A stretch of DNA of 64,000 nt from positions 992,001 through 1,056,000 of the forward strand of contig NZ_LUAX01000007.1 of the NCBI RefSeq assembly GCF_001695575.1, read 5' to 3'. This document shows, one piece after another, positions 8,292 through 17,749 of the stretch (its first letter is position 1; every line of letters begins with the position of its first letter). Below the pieces are notes generated by a model. It worked only from the letters and a program-made list of their open reading frames with translations. It was not told the origin of the DNA and searched no databases. Both the position numbers and the translations under genes were made by a program. The DNA comes from Vibrio europaeus (GTDB lineage: Bacteria; Pseudomonadota; Gammaproteobacteria; Enterobacterales; Vibrionaceae).

Positions 8292-9683
8292 TTACAACGT
8301 CAAGCGGATTATTACGTTTAACATTTCATCAAAACACGGTCCAAGAGCTTGCTCGTTGACCGCATGACAATATACACCTTCAAGCTGAGACGCATTATAG
8401 TCACCGGCGAGGTCAGGATCTTCTAGTAATCTGGGGTCGTTTGCCATTCTTAGCAACAAATCTTGGCCTATTTCATTATCTGGCCCTGCGGATGACGTCA
8501 ACGAAGAGCCAAGCCCAAGAGTAAACACATAGATGTCCTCGCTCCGAGCGGCATCCGCCATGTCTTCTACCAAGTTGCGTGCTACGCGGTTTACTCGTGT
8601 GTAGAGGTTGCTAGCAGAGTGTGATGACGGGTTATATTGATAGACTGGTCTGTCGGGGTGATCAGGATTGAGCACTTTGAACTCAGTAGCATCCGGATCG
8701 TGTGCGGTGTAGTAATCTGGCAAAGAAGCAATCCGGTCATCAATGTTGCTGCCCTGATAGCCAGTCCCGGAGAGGCGTGTCGCGATAGCATCGTGACGCC
8801 AGAGGCCCCTTGGTGTGCCGCTTGTACCATCACTGGAGCGGATAGCGCCGGTATAGTCAGTACTTGTGCTAGTAAAATCAAATTCGGAAGCGAAAGTATT
8901 TGGTGCCCCATCGGTGAAAAAGACAATGACTTTTAAGTTGGCTGGATTTTCAACATTGCGCAGGGCATCTAAAGCCATGTAAAGACCTTCGGAAGCGTTG
9001 GTGTACTGTAGGTTCGATAAACTACCAAAATTAAAGGCATCAATAGCAGAGGTTATATCGCTACGGCTGTGACCTCTGGTCGCTTGAAATGCGACGGGCA
9101 CCTCAGCGCCAAATGCGTATTTCACTAGCGCGACGCGATCAAAACTCTCGTTGAAGTTGCTGATGAATTCTTTAGAGCGTTCAACGACATCGTCAGTCAC
9201 ATCGCCGATAGAGCCAAGCCGCAAAGACGTGGTGTTGTCGACCACAAGTACGAGATCAACTGGGCGCCTGATGGTTTGTGCAGTCGCATCGATATCGAGT
9301 GTGCTATGCCCAAATACACCTAAAAATGTACTCGTCATTTCTGCAGAGGCCGACAAATCGATAGTGACGTTACCAAACGAGTCATAACCAAAGTTAATTG
9401 AAGGCCCTGTCGATGTGCTGTTGTGATAGCCATCGGGGAGATTAGCGGCAAACATTTTGTTTGCGGCTGCGCGCGCTGCACTCTCGCCCTCTGACACAGC
9501 TCTAGCCGCTGCAATGCCTGCTGCATCTATTGCGGTAAAGAGTTTCGCTTTTACTAGATAAGCACGCCCGGTATCAACCGCTAAGCCCGTAGCCAGTATT
9601 AGGAAAGGCGCAGCGATGACGGATAACAAGGCAACAAGACCTTTGTTCTTAGTGTGACTGAAGAGTCGTTTTCTAAAGTTCAT
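8292..9683 (-). CDS. TadG-like protein with von Willebrand A domain
   Basis: The 463-residue protein has an N-terminal TadE/G-like pilin-type helix (about residues 14-37, VALLSVIAAPFLILATGLAVDTGRAY) followed by a large extracytoplasmic region. From about residue 143 a von Willebrand factor A domain starts with VDLVLVVDNTTSL, a MIDAS motif in the DxTxS form rather than DxSxS, and continues with FFTDGAPN. TadG-type proteins serve Flp/Tad pilus assembly or surface anchoring. It is the last gene of a three-gene operon, 10 bases after the preceding stop, with AGGAG ahead of its ATG. No tad ATPase, secretin or prepilin gene is nearby. Confidence 0.8.
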   Translation of the reverse strand: MNFRKRLFSHTKNKGLVALLSVIAAPFLILATGLAVDTGRAYLVKAKLFTAIDAAGIAAARAVSEGESAARAAANKMFAANLPDGYHNSTSTGPSINFGYDSFGNVTIDLSASAEMTSTFLGVFGHSTLDIDATAQTIRRPVDLVLVVDNTTSLRLGSIGDVTDDVVERSKEFISNFNESFDRVALVKYAFGAEVPVAFQATRGHSRSDITSAIDAFNFGSLSNLQYTNASEGLYMALDALRNVENPANLKVIVFFTDGAPNTFASEFDFTSTSTDYTGAIRSSDGTSGTPRGLWRHDAIATRLSGTGYQGSNIDDRIASLPDYYTAHDPDATEFKVLNPDHPDRPVYQYNPSSHSASNLYTRVNRVARNLVEDMADAARSEDIYVFTLGLGSSLTSSAGPDNEIGQDLLLRMANDPRLLEDPDLAGDYNASQLEGVYCHAVNEQALGPCFDEMLNVIIRLTL

Positions 9684-9693
9684 ATCTAGACTC

Positions 9694-10236
9694 CTATAAG
9701 TAAGTTATATCACTCATCACAAAGCCACTAGTAATGTATAAGTTGGCTAACGGAGAGTATTGATAATGCACTTCAACGACGTACACGGATTCATTGGGCT
9801 CTAGCGAAACAGGAAAGCTCGCAATTGTCGGTGGCGGTGTTTCAAGGTCGCATTGATGATTTGTCCAACTCGTGCAGCCATTCCACACAGAACTCGAATG
9901 AGATAGGCCCGAGTCACTCCAAATGTATTGTTCATTGACGTAAGGATCATCGTCTTCTTGTCCGGTAACTAAAGTGATGTAGATAACGCCATCACTGGAT
10001 AAATTTAAATCGCCGGTTGTTCTTGAAACCAGTGTCATGATCTCATTGGGAGTACTGGAACTCGTTCTTGATACCAAGTTGGCGCCTTCTCTAGTGACTC
10101 CGATCAAGATGCTATTTGCTTGGAGGAAATGCGTTACTTCAATGATGCCGCCAATCAATAAAAGCATGAATGGTGTGATCAGCGTCATTTCTACTGCGGC
10201 AAACCCCGATTGAACGCATTTAAGCTTCATACCCAT
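9694..10236 (-). CDS. TadE-like pseudopilin
   Basis: The 180-residue protein has a single N-terminal membrane helix in the TadE pattern (GFAAVEMTLITPFMLLLIGGIIEV), with a glutamate at the fifth position after the expected cleavage glycine, as in class III prepilins and pseudopilins. The remainder is predicted periplasmic or extracellular, with a C-x-x-x-x-x-x-C pair (GCTSWTNHQC). The start may instead be the ATG two codons later, which has better spacing from GAGG. It lies seven bases after the upstream TadE-like gene. Confidence 0.75.
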   Translation of the reverse strand: MGMKLKCVQSGFAAVEMTLITPFMLLLIGGIIEVTHFLQANSILIGVTREGANLVSRTSSSTPNEIMTLVSRTTGDLNLSSDGVIYITLVTGQEDDDPYVNEQYIWSDSGLSHSSSVWNGCTSWTNHQCDLETPPPTIASFPVSLEPNESVYVVEVHYQYSPLANLYITSGFVMSDITYL

Positions 10237-10242
10237 AGACCT

Positions 10243-10761
10243 CTAAAATGATTCGTTTCTCATTGCAGTACTTACGGTAAAAGAGTATTTACCATCATCA
10301 ACAAACGGATAAATTAATGGGCTGACGGTTGACCACTCGCAGTCGAGATGAATGGCGATTATTTCGCCTGCAGAGCCAAAGCCTGATACCGAGTTACCAT
10401 CAATATCTTCTACGCGTAAGCCATCATGTTCATTCATTACTTTATCTAAGTAGCCATTTGAAGCGTCTGAAATCATCCTTGTCACCGCAGCTTCTCGGTC
10501 TCCGTTTCCATCAGGATCAAGGTCGGAGCGCCCTGTCACCGCGTACCGAGCCCCCTCACGTACCGCATTTTGCATGGTGAGTTTGACGTAGTTATAAATA
10601 GAGAGATCAACGACGGTAAAAAAGATTAAAAAGAACACAGAGGCGACTAGGCTGAACTCAACAAGAGAACTGCCTTTTTGATGTGATCTTAAAAACTGAG
10701 TCTTAGAATGAAATCTAATCTTATTCGTACGAGATGATGTATCAGATAATTTTGACAGCAT
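10243..10761 (-). CDS. TadE-like pseudopilin, first gene of the trio
   Basis: The protein is about 172 residues. A basic N-terminus precedes a pilin-like helix (KGSSLVEFSLVASVFFLIFFTVVDLSIY) with the glycine, glutamate+5 arrangement of TadE. It is followed by the TadE signature AVREGARYAVTGR. I chose the ATG at 10761; a GTG four codons earlier is also in frame. It heads the operon continued by a second TadE-like gene and the TadG-like gene. Confidence 0.75.
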   Translation of the reverse strand: MLSKLSDTSSRTNKIRFHSKTQFLRSHQKGSSLVEFSLVASVFFLIFFTVVDLSIYNYVKLTMQNAVREGARYAVTGRSDLDPDGNGDREAAVTRMISDASNGYLDKVMNEHDGLRVEDIDGNSVSGFGSAGEIIAIHLDCEWSTVSPLIYPFVDDGKYSFTVSTAMRNESF

Positions 10762-10970
10762 AAAACACCACACAGAATCTAGGCGAAAGCTGCCTGTAGT
10801 TGATCCATTTAAAACTTCTATAATTATAGTTTAGGTTTTGATAGTTGTGATGAATGTCGGTAAAGGCTGTAGTATTCAATAGTTTGTTACACGGGAAATA
10901 GCTAGTTTGAACGGTTTAGTCGCTGAAGAGCCTTGGTGAACGAACTTTGGGATGAGTGCTTTTTGTCAGT

Positions 10971-10996
10971 AAAAAGAGCCATCAAACTAATGGCTC
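10971..10996 (-). terminator. Terminator overlapping the SDR stop codon
   Basis: GAGCCAT pairs with ATGGCTC across seven bases and is followed by five T residues in the direction of the SDR gene. The stem includes the stop codon region. Confidence 0.7.
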
Positions 10997-11767
10997 AATA
11001 GCTTTAATAACTTGTTGAACTTTTATGTCATCAAGCGCATCCATATGCGGGTCCGAGAAACGCTCGAGGTCGTTATCGAAATAGAGCCCATGCGCATTGG
11101 AAAACTCGGCTGAAAGGCTCGCTCTCACGAGTATATCGGCACCTAAGCTGAGGTCACCACCAGCAATGCCAAACGCGTCTTTTACCATCTTGCTTCCGAG
11201 TAATGATTTTGGATTGACGGAAACAATGACAGGGCCGGTATCTTTATGGGCTATCCCCAAGTGACGAGACCACATAGTGAGCGCGAGCTTACTCTGTGCG
11301 TAGGCGTCACCATCGGTAAGCGCTTTATTGCCAATAAGAGCCTCAATGCTGACACTTCCTTGAGCGGCTGAAGATAAGTTTACTACTCGACCATCACTTG
11401 GTAGCAAAGGCAAAAGCGCTTTAGTGAGTTTATAAGGCGCAAGTGTATTGACCACAAAGCGGACATCTAAACCCTCTTCGGTACGTGGTTGTTGGGTAGA
11501 AAATACGCCCGCATTGTTAATCACGACATCGATGGTTTCAAAGTTGCTAATAAGTTGCTGGGAGAGCTTGTCTACGTCACTTAAGTCAGACAGGTCCGCC
11601 ACATAACTAGAGACGTTGCCAAGTTGGCTTAGTGTTTCTTCTACGTGCTTGAGTTTACTTAGATTACGGCCATGAATAAGTACATGATGCCCTTGGCGAG
11701 TGAGCATCTTTGCAGTTTCAAAACCGATGCCATCTGTTGCGCCTGTTACGAGAATAACCTTTTGCAT
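10982..11767 (-). CDS. Short-chain dehydrogenase/reductase
   Basis: The 261-residue protein has the classical SDR landmarks: TGATDGIG near residue 8 for the nucleotide, NNAG near residue 84, a serine in NLSSAAQGS and the YAQSK catalytic Tyr-Lys pair. It is a cytosolic NAD(P)H-dependent oxidoreductase of unknown substrate, most like the retinol dehydrogenase/WW-domain oxidoreductase subgroup. It is a single gene with its own terminator. Confidence 0.88.
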   Translation of the reverse strand: MQKVILVTGATDGIGFETAKMLTRQGHHVLIHGRNLSKLKHVEETLSQLGNVSSYVADLSDLSDVDKLSQQLISNFETIDVVINNAGVFSTQQPRTEEGLDVRFVVNTLAPYKLTKALLPLLPSDGRVVNLSSAAQGSVSIEALIGNKALTDGDAYAQSKLALTMWSRHLGIAHKDTGPVIVSVNPKSLLGSKMVKDAFGIAGGDLSLGADILVRASLSAEFSNAHGLYFDNDLERFSDPHMDALDDIKVQQVIKAIEPLV

Positions 11768-11987
11768 TTTACTGAACCTGTCTGATGTCGATGTAGATAT
11801 TATGGGACAAATGACTCAAGACTACATTAATCGATTTTTCCGAAGATTATGGGTTAAAGCTTCCATAATCAAAGTACACTTGAACGGGCAGTTTATTGCC
11901 AGTAAGTGCGAGAGCGCACATTTCACTGCAGTATTCGTTGCTATGGTTAAAAATTGAACAGTTAATTTCTACCATGGAGGAGTACAT

Positions 11988-12227
11988 ATGCTCGGTGAAG
12001 ATCATTCTCTACTAAAAGAATTTCCTGAATATAAAGATGCGATTCTTGCGCTTGTCGAAACCAATGAGGACTTTGCGCTGATGATGAGGAACTACAACTC
12101 ATTGGATAAAGAGATTCGAACGCTTGAATTGCGAGATTCTCCAATTAGTGATGGAGAAATGCATCAAATGAAACATGACCGAGCCGAGATGAAAGATGCG
12201 CTCCATAGTTGGGCGAAATCCTTTTAG
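11988..12227 (+). CDS. YdcH family small protein (DUF465)
   Basis: The 79-residue, mostly helical, acidic protein has the YdcH/DUF465 pattern: an HSLLKEFPEYKDAI start, a central NEDFALMMRNYNSLDKEI segment and a charged C-terminal helix around HQMKHDRAEMKD. The function of the family is unknown; a coiled-coil hairpin is expected. GGAGG precedes the ATG with good spacing and a terminator follows, so it is a self-contained gene. Confidence 0.85.
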   Translation: MLGEDHSLLKEFPEYKDAILALVETNEDFALMMRNYNSLDKEIRTLELRDSPISDGEMHQMKHDRAEMKDALHSWAKSF

Positions 12228-12592
12228 TCCAACACTCAGCAAAAAACCTCAATTTTATACGAGCGCCTTTCTGGCGCTTTTTTCTTTATATTTAACAGGT
12301 TAAGTCTAATCCTTGCCCCTCATTTTAGTCAGCGTCATGCTTTTCCTACACGCGTGACTTCTAGCACTTTAAAGCTTAGAAAGTAAGCGCTACTAAATTA
12401 ATGATCGAATAAATGTCCAAGCTTAAATAGTGATTCTGTGCGTCTTATAAAATGAGACTCAAAAATTGAGTATGAGTAATTTGTTTCATAGTTAAGATTT
12501 TCCCGTCTAGATTATTCAGTGATTTCGCAGTAAGTGAGATCCGGTGACGGCAATGCCGTTTGTATAAAATATACACAGACAGAAGAGCTAAG
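12228..12592. other. Intergenic region before the first collagenase
   Basis: This 365-base AT-rich gap contains the ydcH-like terminator (12262-12282) and presumably the collagenase promoter. I see no confident operator, small RNA or ORF in the remainder. Confidence 0.5.
12262..12282 (+). terminator. Rho-independent terminator after the YdcH-like gene
   Basis: AGCGCC pairs with GGCGCT across a 5-nt loop and is followed directly by a T-run. Confidence 0.8.
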
Positions 12593-15052
12593 ATGGAACT
12601 TAAAAAACTAACAATTGCAGTGGCAGGTGCTTTATTTTCTTTGAACGTGTACGCGGCGAGCGAGCCAGTGCCGCAATATGTAGACCGAAGTGTTCTTCAT
12701 GACCATGAACATCATGGTGTTGAAGAGCATGAGCCAGACAACGCACCGAAGAAAACACTAACGCAAAAACCAGAGCCAACTTTTAAGATGTTTTCTGCTG
12801 CGGCAGATGAAGCAGCGGTAACCTGTGATGTAGAGACATTTGCCACCTCAAACAGTACAGCACTTATCTCCGCGATTACGGCGCAGGGTGCGAGTTGCGT
12901 GAACAAACTTTTTTCAGCAGAAAGTCGTGTTCAAGAAGCTGCGTTTGAGTCGAGCAATATGTTCAATGTTGCCAAGCATACGGTGAATATTGCAAAAGCA
13001 TATCAGGGTGGTGGAAGCGATGAGTTAGAGGCGTTATTCCTCTTCCTACGTGCAGGCTACTACGCTGAATTTTATAACAACAACGTGAGCTTTTTATCTT
13101 GGGTGACACCTGCGGTAAAAGAAGCGGTCGATGCTTTTGTCGCCAACGCTAACTTCTATGAAAGCAGCGATGCTCACGGCAAAGTGTTGCGCGAAGTGAT
13201 TATTACTATGGATAGCGCAAGTCTAGAACACGCTTACCTTGATGTTATTACGCAGTGGTTAAATCGCTGGAACTCCGATTACGCTCAGCATTGGTATATG
13301 CGTGATGCTGTCAATGGCGTTTTCACCGTGCTGTTCGGCGGCCAGTGGAATGACCAATACGTTCAGGCGATAGGTTCGCAGACCGCTTTGGTCGACGCAC
13401 TCGCTAAGATGGCACTCAATCGAGATTCTATTACGCGAGCGGATGAGTTTATGACCGCTAACGCGGGTCGTGAAATGGCCAGATTACTAAAGTACAGTGG
13501 CACTGCGATTGAAGCGCAAGTAAAAGCTAAGGTCACCGAGGTGTTCAGCCAATACGAGATGTATGGTTATGGTGATACGGTTTGGCTCGCGGCCGCTGAT
13601 ACTGCCTCTTATCATTCCGATTGTTCTCAATTTGGCATCTGTAATTTTGAACAACAACTGAAATCCCTAGTGTTGGCACAAAGCTACACTTGTAGCCCGA
13701 CTATTCGTATTCTGTCGCAGAATATGACCCAAACTCAGCATCAGGCTGCGTGTGAAAAAATGGGTTTTGAGGAAGGTTACTTCCATACCCGACTGGAAAC
13801 GGGCAACCAGCCTGTCGCAGACGACCACAATACTCAACTCCAAGTAAATATCTTTGATAGTAGTGACGATTATGGCAAGTACGCTGGCCCTATTTTCGAT
13901 ATCAGCACCAATAATGGTGGTATGTATCTAGAAGGAAATCCCGCCTTACCGGGCAATATTCCTAACTTTGTTGCCTACGAGGCATCTTATGCCAACCCTG
14001 ATCATTTCGTATGGAACCTTGAACATGAGTATGTCCACTACTTAGATGGGCGATTCGACATGTATGGCGACTTCAGTCATCCAACTGAAAAAGTCGTGTG
14101 GTGGAGTGAAGGCGTCGCTGAGTATGTCGCAAATGAAGACAACAATCCTAAAGCGATAGAGACAATTAAAGATGGCTCCACTTACACATTAAGCGAAATA
14201 TTCGAAACCACTTACGATGGCTTCGATGTCGATCGCATCTATCGTTGGGGTTATTTAGCCGTGAGATTCATGTTTGAACGCCACATGGATGACGTCAATC
14301 GCATGTTAGTTGAAACACGAAGCGGAAACTGGTCACAGTATAAAGTCATCATCAATCAATGGGCAGTTCAGTATCAGGCTGAGTTTGAACAATGGCAACA
14401 ACAGCTAGTCAGTGGCGGTGCAGAGTCACCGACCGCGGTAATCAATGTAAGCAATGAGGGTAAAGTCGGTGAATCCATTTCATTCAGCAGTACAGGTAGT
14501 TCAGACAAAGACGGCCAAATCACAAAATACCTCTGGGACTTCGGTGATAGCTCGACAAGTTCCGAGGCCAATCCGTCGCACCAGTTCAACAGCGAGGGTA
14601 ACTACACGGTCCGCTTAACTGTCACGGATAACGATGGAAATACTGGAACGACGACCGCTTCGATTGTTATTTCACAGCAAGGCGGTGATTCATCGCTACC
14701 TACTGATTGTGCCGTACAAAGCAAAATCTCAGGCGGACGTTTGGTAGCAGGAGAGCCTGCATGTCTTGCGAGCGAGTCAGCTATCTGGCTCAGTATCGAA
14801 GGGGTTAATGAGCATCAGTCGATGGCAATAACTTCTGCCAACGGGACTGGTGATCTTAAACTGGAATACAGCAATTTTGGATGGCCGAATGAAGCAGGAT
14901 CGAACCTTCACGGATGGTCAGACAATGAAGGCAACAGTGAATGTATTACTATCGCTGGTCAAGCTAATTACTGGGGATATTTGAAAGTTTCCGGAAATTT
15001 TGAAAATGCAGCAATAGTCGTTGATTTCGATACCTCAAGCTGTCGCCCTTAA
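12593..15052 (+). CDS. Secreted M9 family microbial collagenase with PKD domain
   Basis: This is a zinc metalloprotease precursor of about 819 residues. A signal peptide (cleavage near residue 22, VYA-ASE) is followed by the M9 N-terminal region and the M9 catalytic domain. The zinc motif is H478-EYV-H482 in HEYVHYLDGRF; E506 in WWSEG is the expected third ligand by comparison with clostridial ColG. A PKD domain follows (about 615-700, with YLWDFGDS), then a C-terminal region resembling a pre-peptidase C-terminal domain. Vibrio collagenases of this type cut native collagen outside the cell. I chose the ATG at 12593 because it starts the signal peptide; the frame runs back to a TTG at 12560. 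A strong terminator follows. It is the first of two collagenase genes in the window. Confidence 0.92.
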   Translation: MELKKLTIAVAGALFSLNVYAASEPVPQYVDRSVLHDHEHHGVEEHEPDNAPKKTLTQKPEPTFKMFSAAADEAAVTCDVETFATSNSTALISAITAQGASCVNKLFSAESRVQEAAFESSNMFNVAKHTVNIAKAYQGGGSDELEALFLFLRAGYYAEFYNNNVSFLSWVTPAVKEAVDAFVANANFYESSDAHGKVLREVIITMDSASLEHAYLDVITQWLNRWNSDYAQHWYMRDAVNGVFTVLFGGQWNDQYVQAIGSQTALVDALAKMALNRDSITRADEFMTANAGREMARLLKYSGTAIEAQVKAKVTEVFSQYEMYGYGDTVWLAAADTASYHSDCSQFGICNFEQQLKSLVLAQSYTCSPTIRILSQNMTQTQHQAACEKMGFEEGYFHTRLETGNQPVADDHNTQLQVNIFDSSDDYGKYAGPIFDISTNNGGMYLEGNPALPGNIPNFVAYEASYANPDHFVWNLEHEYVHYLDGRFDMYGDFSHPTEKVVWWSEGVAEYVANEDNNPKAIETIKDGSTYTLSEIFETTYDGFDVDRIYRWGYLAVRFMFERHMDDVNRMLVETRSGNWSQYKVIINQWAVQYQAEFEQWQQQLVSGGAESPTAVINVSNEGKVGESISFSSTGSSDKDGQITKYLWDFGDSSTSSEANPSHQFNSEGNYTVRLTVTDNDGNTGTTTASIVISQQGGDSSLPTDCAVQSKISGGRLVAGEPACLASESAIWLSIEGVNEHQSMAITSANGTGDLKLEYSNFGWPNEAGSNLHGWSDNEGNSECITIAGQANYWGYLKVSGNFENAAIVVDFDTSSCRP

Positions 15053-15066
15053 TCATCTAACCAAAG

Positions 15067-15094
15067 AAAAAGCTCAGCAATCGCTGAGCTTTTT
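15067..15094 (+). terminator. Rho-independent terminator after the first collagenase
   Basis: A 12-bp stem (AAAAAGCTCAGC and complement) with the 4-nt loop AATC ends in five T residues. Confidence 0.85.
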
Positions 15095-15300
15095 CAGTTG
15101 AAGTTTGAACCCCAGTTTATGAAAGTTTGATCTTTTGCCAGATGCTTACTTATAGTTTTGCTTCTTGTTGCACGTAAACAATGTCTGATTCACGAATTTG
15201 TATCGCGATTACTGCGAAATAACCATGTCATACATTCATAACATTTATGTAAAGCATATGCTCTAGATTCAAGCCTCCAAAACACAACAAGGATAACGTA

Positions 15301-16626
15301 ATGAATTTTAAGCAGTGTTCCATCGCCTTAGTCGCTCTGATGGCAAGCTCAGCTTTTGCTGACACAGATGTGTATCTCACTAACAACTCCGGCCAAGCGC
15401 TGACCATTCAAGTCAGCCATGACGGTACAGACATTCTCAAACATGGTGAAGAGTGGAAGCAGCATGTTGACACCCTCGGGCCTTGGGAAACTAAACAGGT
15501 GATGAGCTTCAACCGTTGGGAAGGGGTTAAATCCGGCAAAACCTACCGTTTTAGTACTGTTGTTTCAAACCCGGTGGGTGAAAGTGTAACGCTAAATCAG
15601 GTGATGAAAGGGCATTGGTACAACTCTTCTATTGAGTATGGTGTAGCTGCGGCAGATGTTTCGCTAAGTTTGAAAGATGATCGAAATATTCACCGCTACA
15701 ACAGCCAATCATTTGGGGAGCGTAGTGCTGAGCTTGCTTTTAAATCGGCTAAAACAGCGCGTTATGATGACCTTTACTACACCATCACGCCACAAAAGGT
15801 CGAAGAGCAAGTAGAGAATGATGATAGCACCCTTAAAATGATGACTTACAATATTTGGGCGTTGCCTGTTATCGCTTCTCATATTGGTGATCGTTATGAT
15901 CTGATCCCTGAATATGTGAAAGGTTATGACGTGTTGGCACTGCAAGAAGTATTTGCAAGTGGACGTGATGCTTTTCTGCGTGAACTGGCGAAAGAATACC
16001 CCTACCAAACCAAGATGCTCGATAAGGAAGGGATCAACATCTACGATGGTGGCGTGATGATCGTGAGTCGCTATCCTATTGTGAATCAGGCGCAATATGT
16101 TTTCCCAGATTGCACGGGTACGGATTGCTTTGCGGATAAAGGTGTCAACTATGCTGAGGTGATCAAAGGTGGAAAGGCTTACCACGTGTTCGCCACTCAT
16201 ACTGCGTCGTTTGATACCGATACGGCGAGGGATTACCGTCAGCGTCAGTTCAAACAGATGCGCCAGTTAGCGACGTCACTCAACATTCCCAAAACAGACA
16301 CTGTTGTGTACAGCGGTGACTTCAACGTCAATAAACTGAAGTTCCCGGGTGATTACCAACAGATGATTGCCAACTTGAGCGCTATCGAGCCAACCTACTC
16401 AGGCTATACGGCGTCGACGTTTGATCCTCGAATCAACGACTTTGCTGGTGAAGCTATGTCTGGTGGAGAAAATGTCGAGTATCTAGATTACGTGATGGTC
16501 AGCAATGAATATCAGGTGAAGTCCTATAACGACAACCGTGTGGATGTCCCTCGCTCAACCGACGAACGATTATGGAAACACTATAATCTGTCGGATCACT
16601 TCCCCGTTACTGCGGTAGTGAAATAA
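15301..16626 (+). CDS. Secreted sphingomyelinase C (neutral sphingomyelinase, haemolysin type)
   Basis: This 441-residue exoenzyme precursor has a clear signal peptide (cleavage after SAFA, residue 20). Residues 21-170 form an N-terminal domain of unknown role. From about 178 the DNase I-like endonuclease/exonuclease/phosphatase fold begins, with N184 in TYNIW, E216 in LQEVF, H300 in THTAS, D340/N342 in GDFN and H433 in SDHFP. These are the metal and catalytic residues of bacterial sphingomyelinases, which split sphingomyelin into ceramide and phosphocholine and lyse host membranes. AAGGA precedes the ATG. The stop codon shares its last base with the start of the next gene, so the two are translationally coupled. 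It lies between two collagenase genes. Confidence 0.88.
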   Translation: MNFKQCSIALVALMASSAFADTDVYLTNNSGQALTIQVSHDGTDILKHGEEWKQHVDTLGPWETKQVMSFNRWEGVKSGKTYRFSTVVSNPVGESVTLNQVMKGHWYNSSIEYGVAAADVSLSLKDDRNIHRYNSQSFGERSAELAFKSAKTARYDDLYYTITPQKVEEQVENDDSTLKMMTYNIWALPVIASHIGDRYDLIPEYVKGYDVLALQEVFASGRDAFLRELAKEYPYQTKMLDKEGINIYDGGVMIVSRYPIVNQAQYVFPDCTGTDCFADKGVNYAEVIKGGKAYHVFATHTASFDTDTARDYRQRQFKQMRQLATSLNIPKTDTVVYSGDFNVNKLKFPGDYQQMIANLSAIEPTYSGYTASTFDPRINDFAGEAMSGGENVEYLDYVMVSNEYQVKSYNDNRVDVPRSTDERLWKHYNLSDHFPVTAVVK

Positions 16627-17594
16627 TGCTGCGTTTGTTGGCATTGGTTATGCTCGTCGCTTCGGCGAGCATTATTGGTTGGTTCGTCATCGAGGACCCG
16701 TCTTCTTCAACAATGAATCATAACGTTAACTCTGTAGAGTCCGTGGTTGAGGCGGCGAGAACACCTCCTCCTATTGATAATCTGGCTCAAGAAGACAAAG
16801 CTCAAACTCAGGCACCATCTGCTCAACCTAATCAGCTGAATGCAAATGAATGGCTAGCGCGCTTATCAGCTTTGGAAGGGACTGCGCTAAGTCAGGAGAT
16901 CGAAGCATTCTGGCAACATTGCCTAGAATTGAGCAACTGTGAAATGCAATTGGTCTCGCTGAAATCTTTAATGACTGACTCAGGTTACTTCTTGCTGGCA
17001 AATTATCCTCAATTAAAGCAGCAATGGCATGACAGTTTAGGGACTCTAGAGTTAAACCAACTAGCAAGGTTAGCAGACAAAATTGCCGAGTTTAAACGTC
17101 AGGCAGAAGCGATTTGGGGTCAGCAAGCTGAAACCATATTTGCAGATCAATTTGCGGCCTATGATTTTGCTCTCGACTCCCAAGCACTCGCTGATATCTC
17201 GTCAGATGATTACCTCGCCGAGTTCGAATCCCTTACGCAGCGTTGGCAACAGAATGCGACATCGGTGGGTTTGGATGGTGATGTTGCCACTTTTGAAACG
17301 GCGGTTTCTCTCATTCCGGCTAGTTATAGCCAACAGCAAAGAGATGCGGTCGTCAATCAACTCGCTGCGACTTACCTAAGCAGTGAACAAATCAATGAAA
17401 TTAGCACCCGGAAGCAGCAGGTAAAGGATCAGCAGCAAGAAGTACAAGATTATCAAAGCCAGCTTTCAGCATTGAAGTCCTCACTGAGTCAACAGCGAAG
17501 TTCCACTTACAGCGCGATGACTGATTCAGATTGGATGGCCTATTACAATGAACAGATTAGCCAGTTTCGTGTCGACTTTTTTAATTCTAAGTAA
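16626..17594 (+). CDS. Lipase foldase (LifO/LipB)-like membrane-anchored chaperone
   Basis: The 322-residue protein has one N-terminal membrane anchor (about residues 1-22), then a Pro/Gln/Ala-rich linker (about 25-75) and an all-helical Gln-rich periplasmic region. This is the layout of lipase-specific foldases: anchor, flexible linker, mini-domain, extended helices. Segments such as WLARLSALEGTALSQEIEAF and AIWGQQAETIFADQFAAYDFAL resemble LifO helices. The strict foldase signature (R-x-x-F-D-Y-F/C-L-S/T-A) is not intact. The gene overlaps the sphingomyelinase stop by one base, which suggests that sphingomyelinase, not a lipase, is its client. The family call comes from recognition and is moderate; an unrelated helical periplasmic helper is possible. 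Confidence 0.58.
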   Translation: MLRLLALVMLVASASIIGWFVIEDPSSSTMNHNVNSVESVVEAARTPPPIDNLAQEDKAQTQAPSAQPNQLNANEWLARLSALEGTALSQEIEAFWQHCLELSNCEMQLVSLKSLMTDSGYFLLANYPQLKQQWHDSLGTLELNQLARLADKIAEFKRQAEAIWGQQAETIFADQFAAYDFALDSQALADISSDDYLAEFESLTQRWQQNATSVGLDGDVATFETAVSLIPASYSQQQRDAVVNQLAATYLSSEQINEISTRKQQVKDQQQEVQDYQSQLSALKSSLSQQRSSTYSAMTDSDWMAYYNEQISQFRVDFFNSK

Positions 17595-17749
17595 TTGTTA
17601 AATAAGTGTTTAATGAAAACGATTGCTATTTGAACAGAGAGCGAAATTTTTGAATGGGAGTCTAAAAGGCTCCTGATATGTTTTTAGTTAATATATTGAT
17701 TGTTGTTATAACGCACCTGCCATTTATCAATAAAAACAGGGTGTTGCAA

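Noticed and set aside
11809..11957. A possible 49-codon ORF (ATG at 11809) in the gap between the SDR and YdcH-like genes
   Set aside because: It has no ribosome-binding site and no recognisable motif, and its composition is unlike a conserved protein. The evidence is too weak to call a gene.
15709..16200. 163-codon minus-strand ORF
   Set aside because: It lies wholly antisense inside the sphingomyelinase gene, whose product is clearly real; the antisense frame shows no family pattern.
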